A stretch of 5,091 nt of DNA from Hyphomicrobiales bacterium (GTDB taxonomy: Bacteria; Pseudomonadota; Alphaproteobacteria; Rhizobiales; Xanthobacteraceae). Made by a program: the position numbers and the translations under genes. The stretch spans positions 1-5,091 of the forward strand of contig PLTE01000327.1 of NCBI GenBank assembly GCA_003164375.1. The letters run 5' to 3'. Below the pieces are notes generated by a model that was not told the DNA's origin, did no database searches, and saw nothing but the letters and a program-made list of their open reading frames with translations. This document shows positions 4,908 through 5,091 of the stretch, one piece after another; the first letter of the stretch is position 1, and every line of letters begins with the position of its first letter.

Positions 4908-4943
4908 GATTGCTACGCGTAGCGCTTCGCGCCATCCGGGCTA
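4906..4943. repeat. Palindrome and possible REP-like remnant between the oxidoreductase genes
   Basis: GCTACGCGTAGC (4912-4923) is a perfect 12-base palindrome. Read on the minus strand the stretch runs TAGCCCGGATGGCGCGAAGCG, then the palindrome, then AATCGG. Its first half resembles the widespread bacterial interspersed repeat that begins TAGCCCGGATG and ends AATCCGGG; the right arm here is imperfect. The first three bases would supply the stop codon of the upstream GMC gene. The likeness is from memory. Confidence 0.35.
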
Positions 4944-5091
4944 CAAGCCCTCACTCAGCATCCGATCGGCCAGCTTTTCCGCCACCATGATGGTCGGAAT
5001 ATTGGTGTTGCCGCGCGGCACCGTCGGCATGATCGACGCGTCGATAACGCGCAGGTGCTCGAAGCCGTGAACCCGGCCGGCGGAATCGGTC
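4941..5091 (-). CDS. GMC-family FAD oxidoreductase, C-terminal 49 residues (5' part outside the window)
   Basis: The frame is open from the right edge to TAG at 4943-4941. The 49 residues hold the family's C-terminal signature: HLRVIDASIMPTVPRGNTNIP at about 13-33, followed by TIMVAEKLADRML. This segment closes the FAD site in glucose-methanol-choline oxidoreductases, and the asparagines of GNTN lie where the second catalytic residue (His/Asn) sits. The fragment is similar to choline dehydrogenase/alcohol dehydrogenase members, which oxidise an alcohol to an aldehyde. Substrate and cofactor acceptor cannot be judged because the FAD-binding N-terminus and substrate domain are missing. It precedes the molybdenum hydroxylase medium subunit by 51 bases on the same strand, suggesting co-transcription and a two-step alcohol-to-acid oxidation (inference). 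Confidence 0.92.
   Translation of the reverse strand, partial: TDSAGRVHGFEHLRVIDASIMPTVPRGNTNIPTIMVAEKLADRMLSEGL

Noticed and set aside
4104..4922. 272-codon plus-strand frame opposite the FAD subunit
   Set aside because: Arg/Asp/Ala-rich antisense frame; the minus strand carries unmistakable FAD-binding motifs over the same bases.

Overview
The window is GC-rich and reads as chromosomal DNA of an alphaproteobacterium, most likely a Hyphomicrobiales member (Bradyrhizobium/Rhodopseudomonas/Blastochloris/Pseudolabrys-like). This rests on the Blastochloris-type homospermidine synthase, the ornithine decarboxylase/GNAT/homospermidine synthase gene order, strong G/C third-position bias and the remembered character of the other proteins. 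No search was run. I see no rRNA, tRNA, CRISPR, phage or transposase gene.

Left half (1-2432, all minus strand) is a polyamine operon. An ornithine-type group IV PLP decarboxylase (2432-1290) makes putrescine. A YhbS-like GNAT acetyltransferase (1192-623) follows. Homospermidine synthase (514 to beyond base 1) joins two putrescines into homospermidine. The two intercistronic gaps are about 100 bases, and each holds a hairpin.

Middle (2433-3054) is a 622-base divergent region with no convincing gene. On the minus strand it looks like a promoter (about 2892-2942) followed by an unusually long, structured leader of about 450 nt for the decarboxylase. One strong hairpin lies just upstream of the Shine-Dalgarno and another about 120 nt from the start codon. 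The leader has no ATG between 2461 and 2880. This is the best candidate for an interesting regulatory system here, plausibly a member of or relative of the alphaproteobacterial speF RNA motif.

Right half. A plus-strand gene (3055-4032) encodes a 325-aa protein of the 4,5-dihydroxyphthalate decarboxylase/NMT1-like fold; its substrate is unknown. It converges on a minus-strand gene (4889-4029) for the FAD-binding medium subunit of a molybdenum hydroxylase (CoxM/CutM type), and the two stop codons share one CTAG. Upstream of the medium subunit on the minus strand lies the C-terminus of a GMC-family flavin alcohol oxidoreductase (from beyond base 5091 to 4941). The latter two are probably an alcohol-to-aldehyde-to-acid oxidation operon whose other subunits lie beyond the right edge. 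A palindromic, possibly REP-like stretch sits between them.
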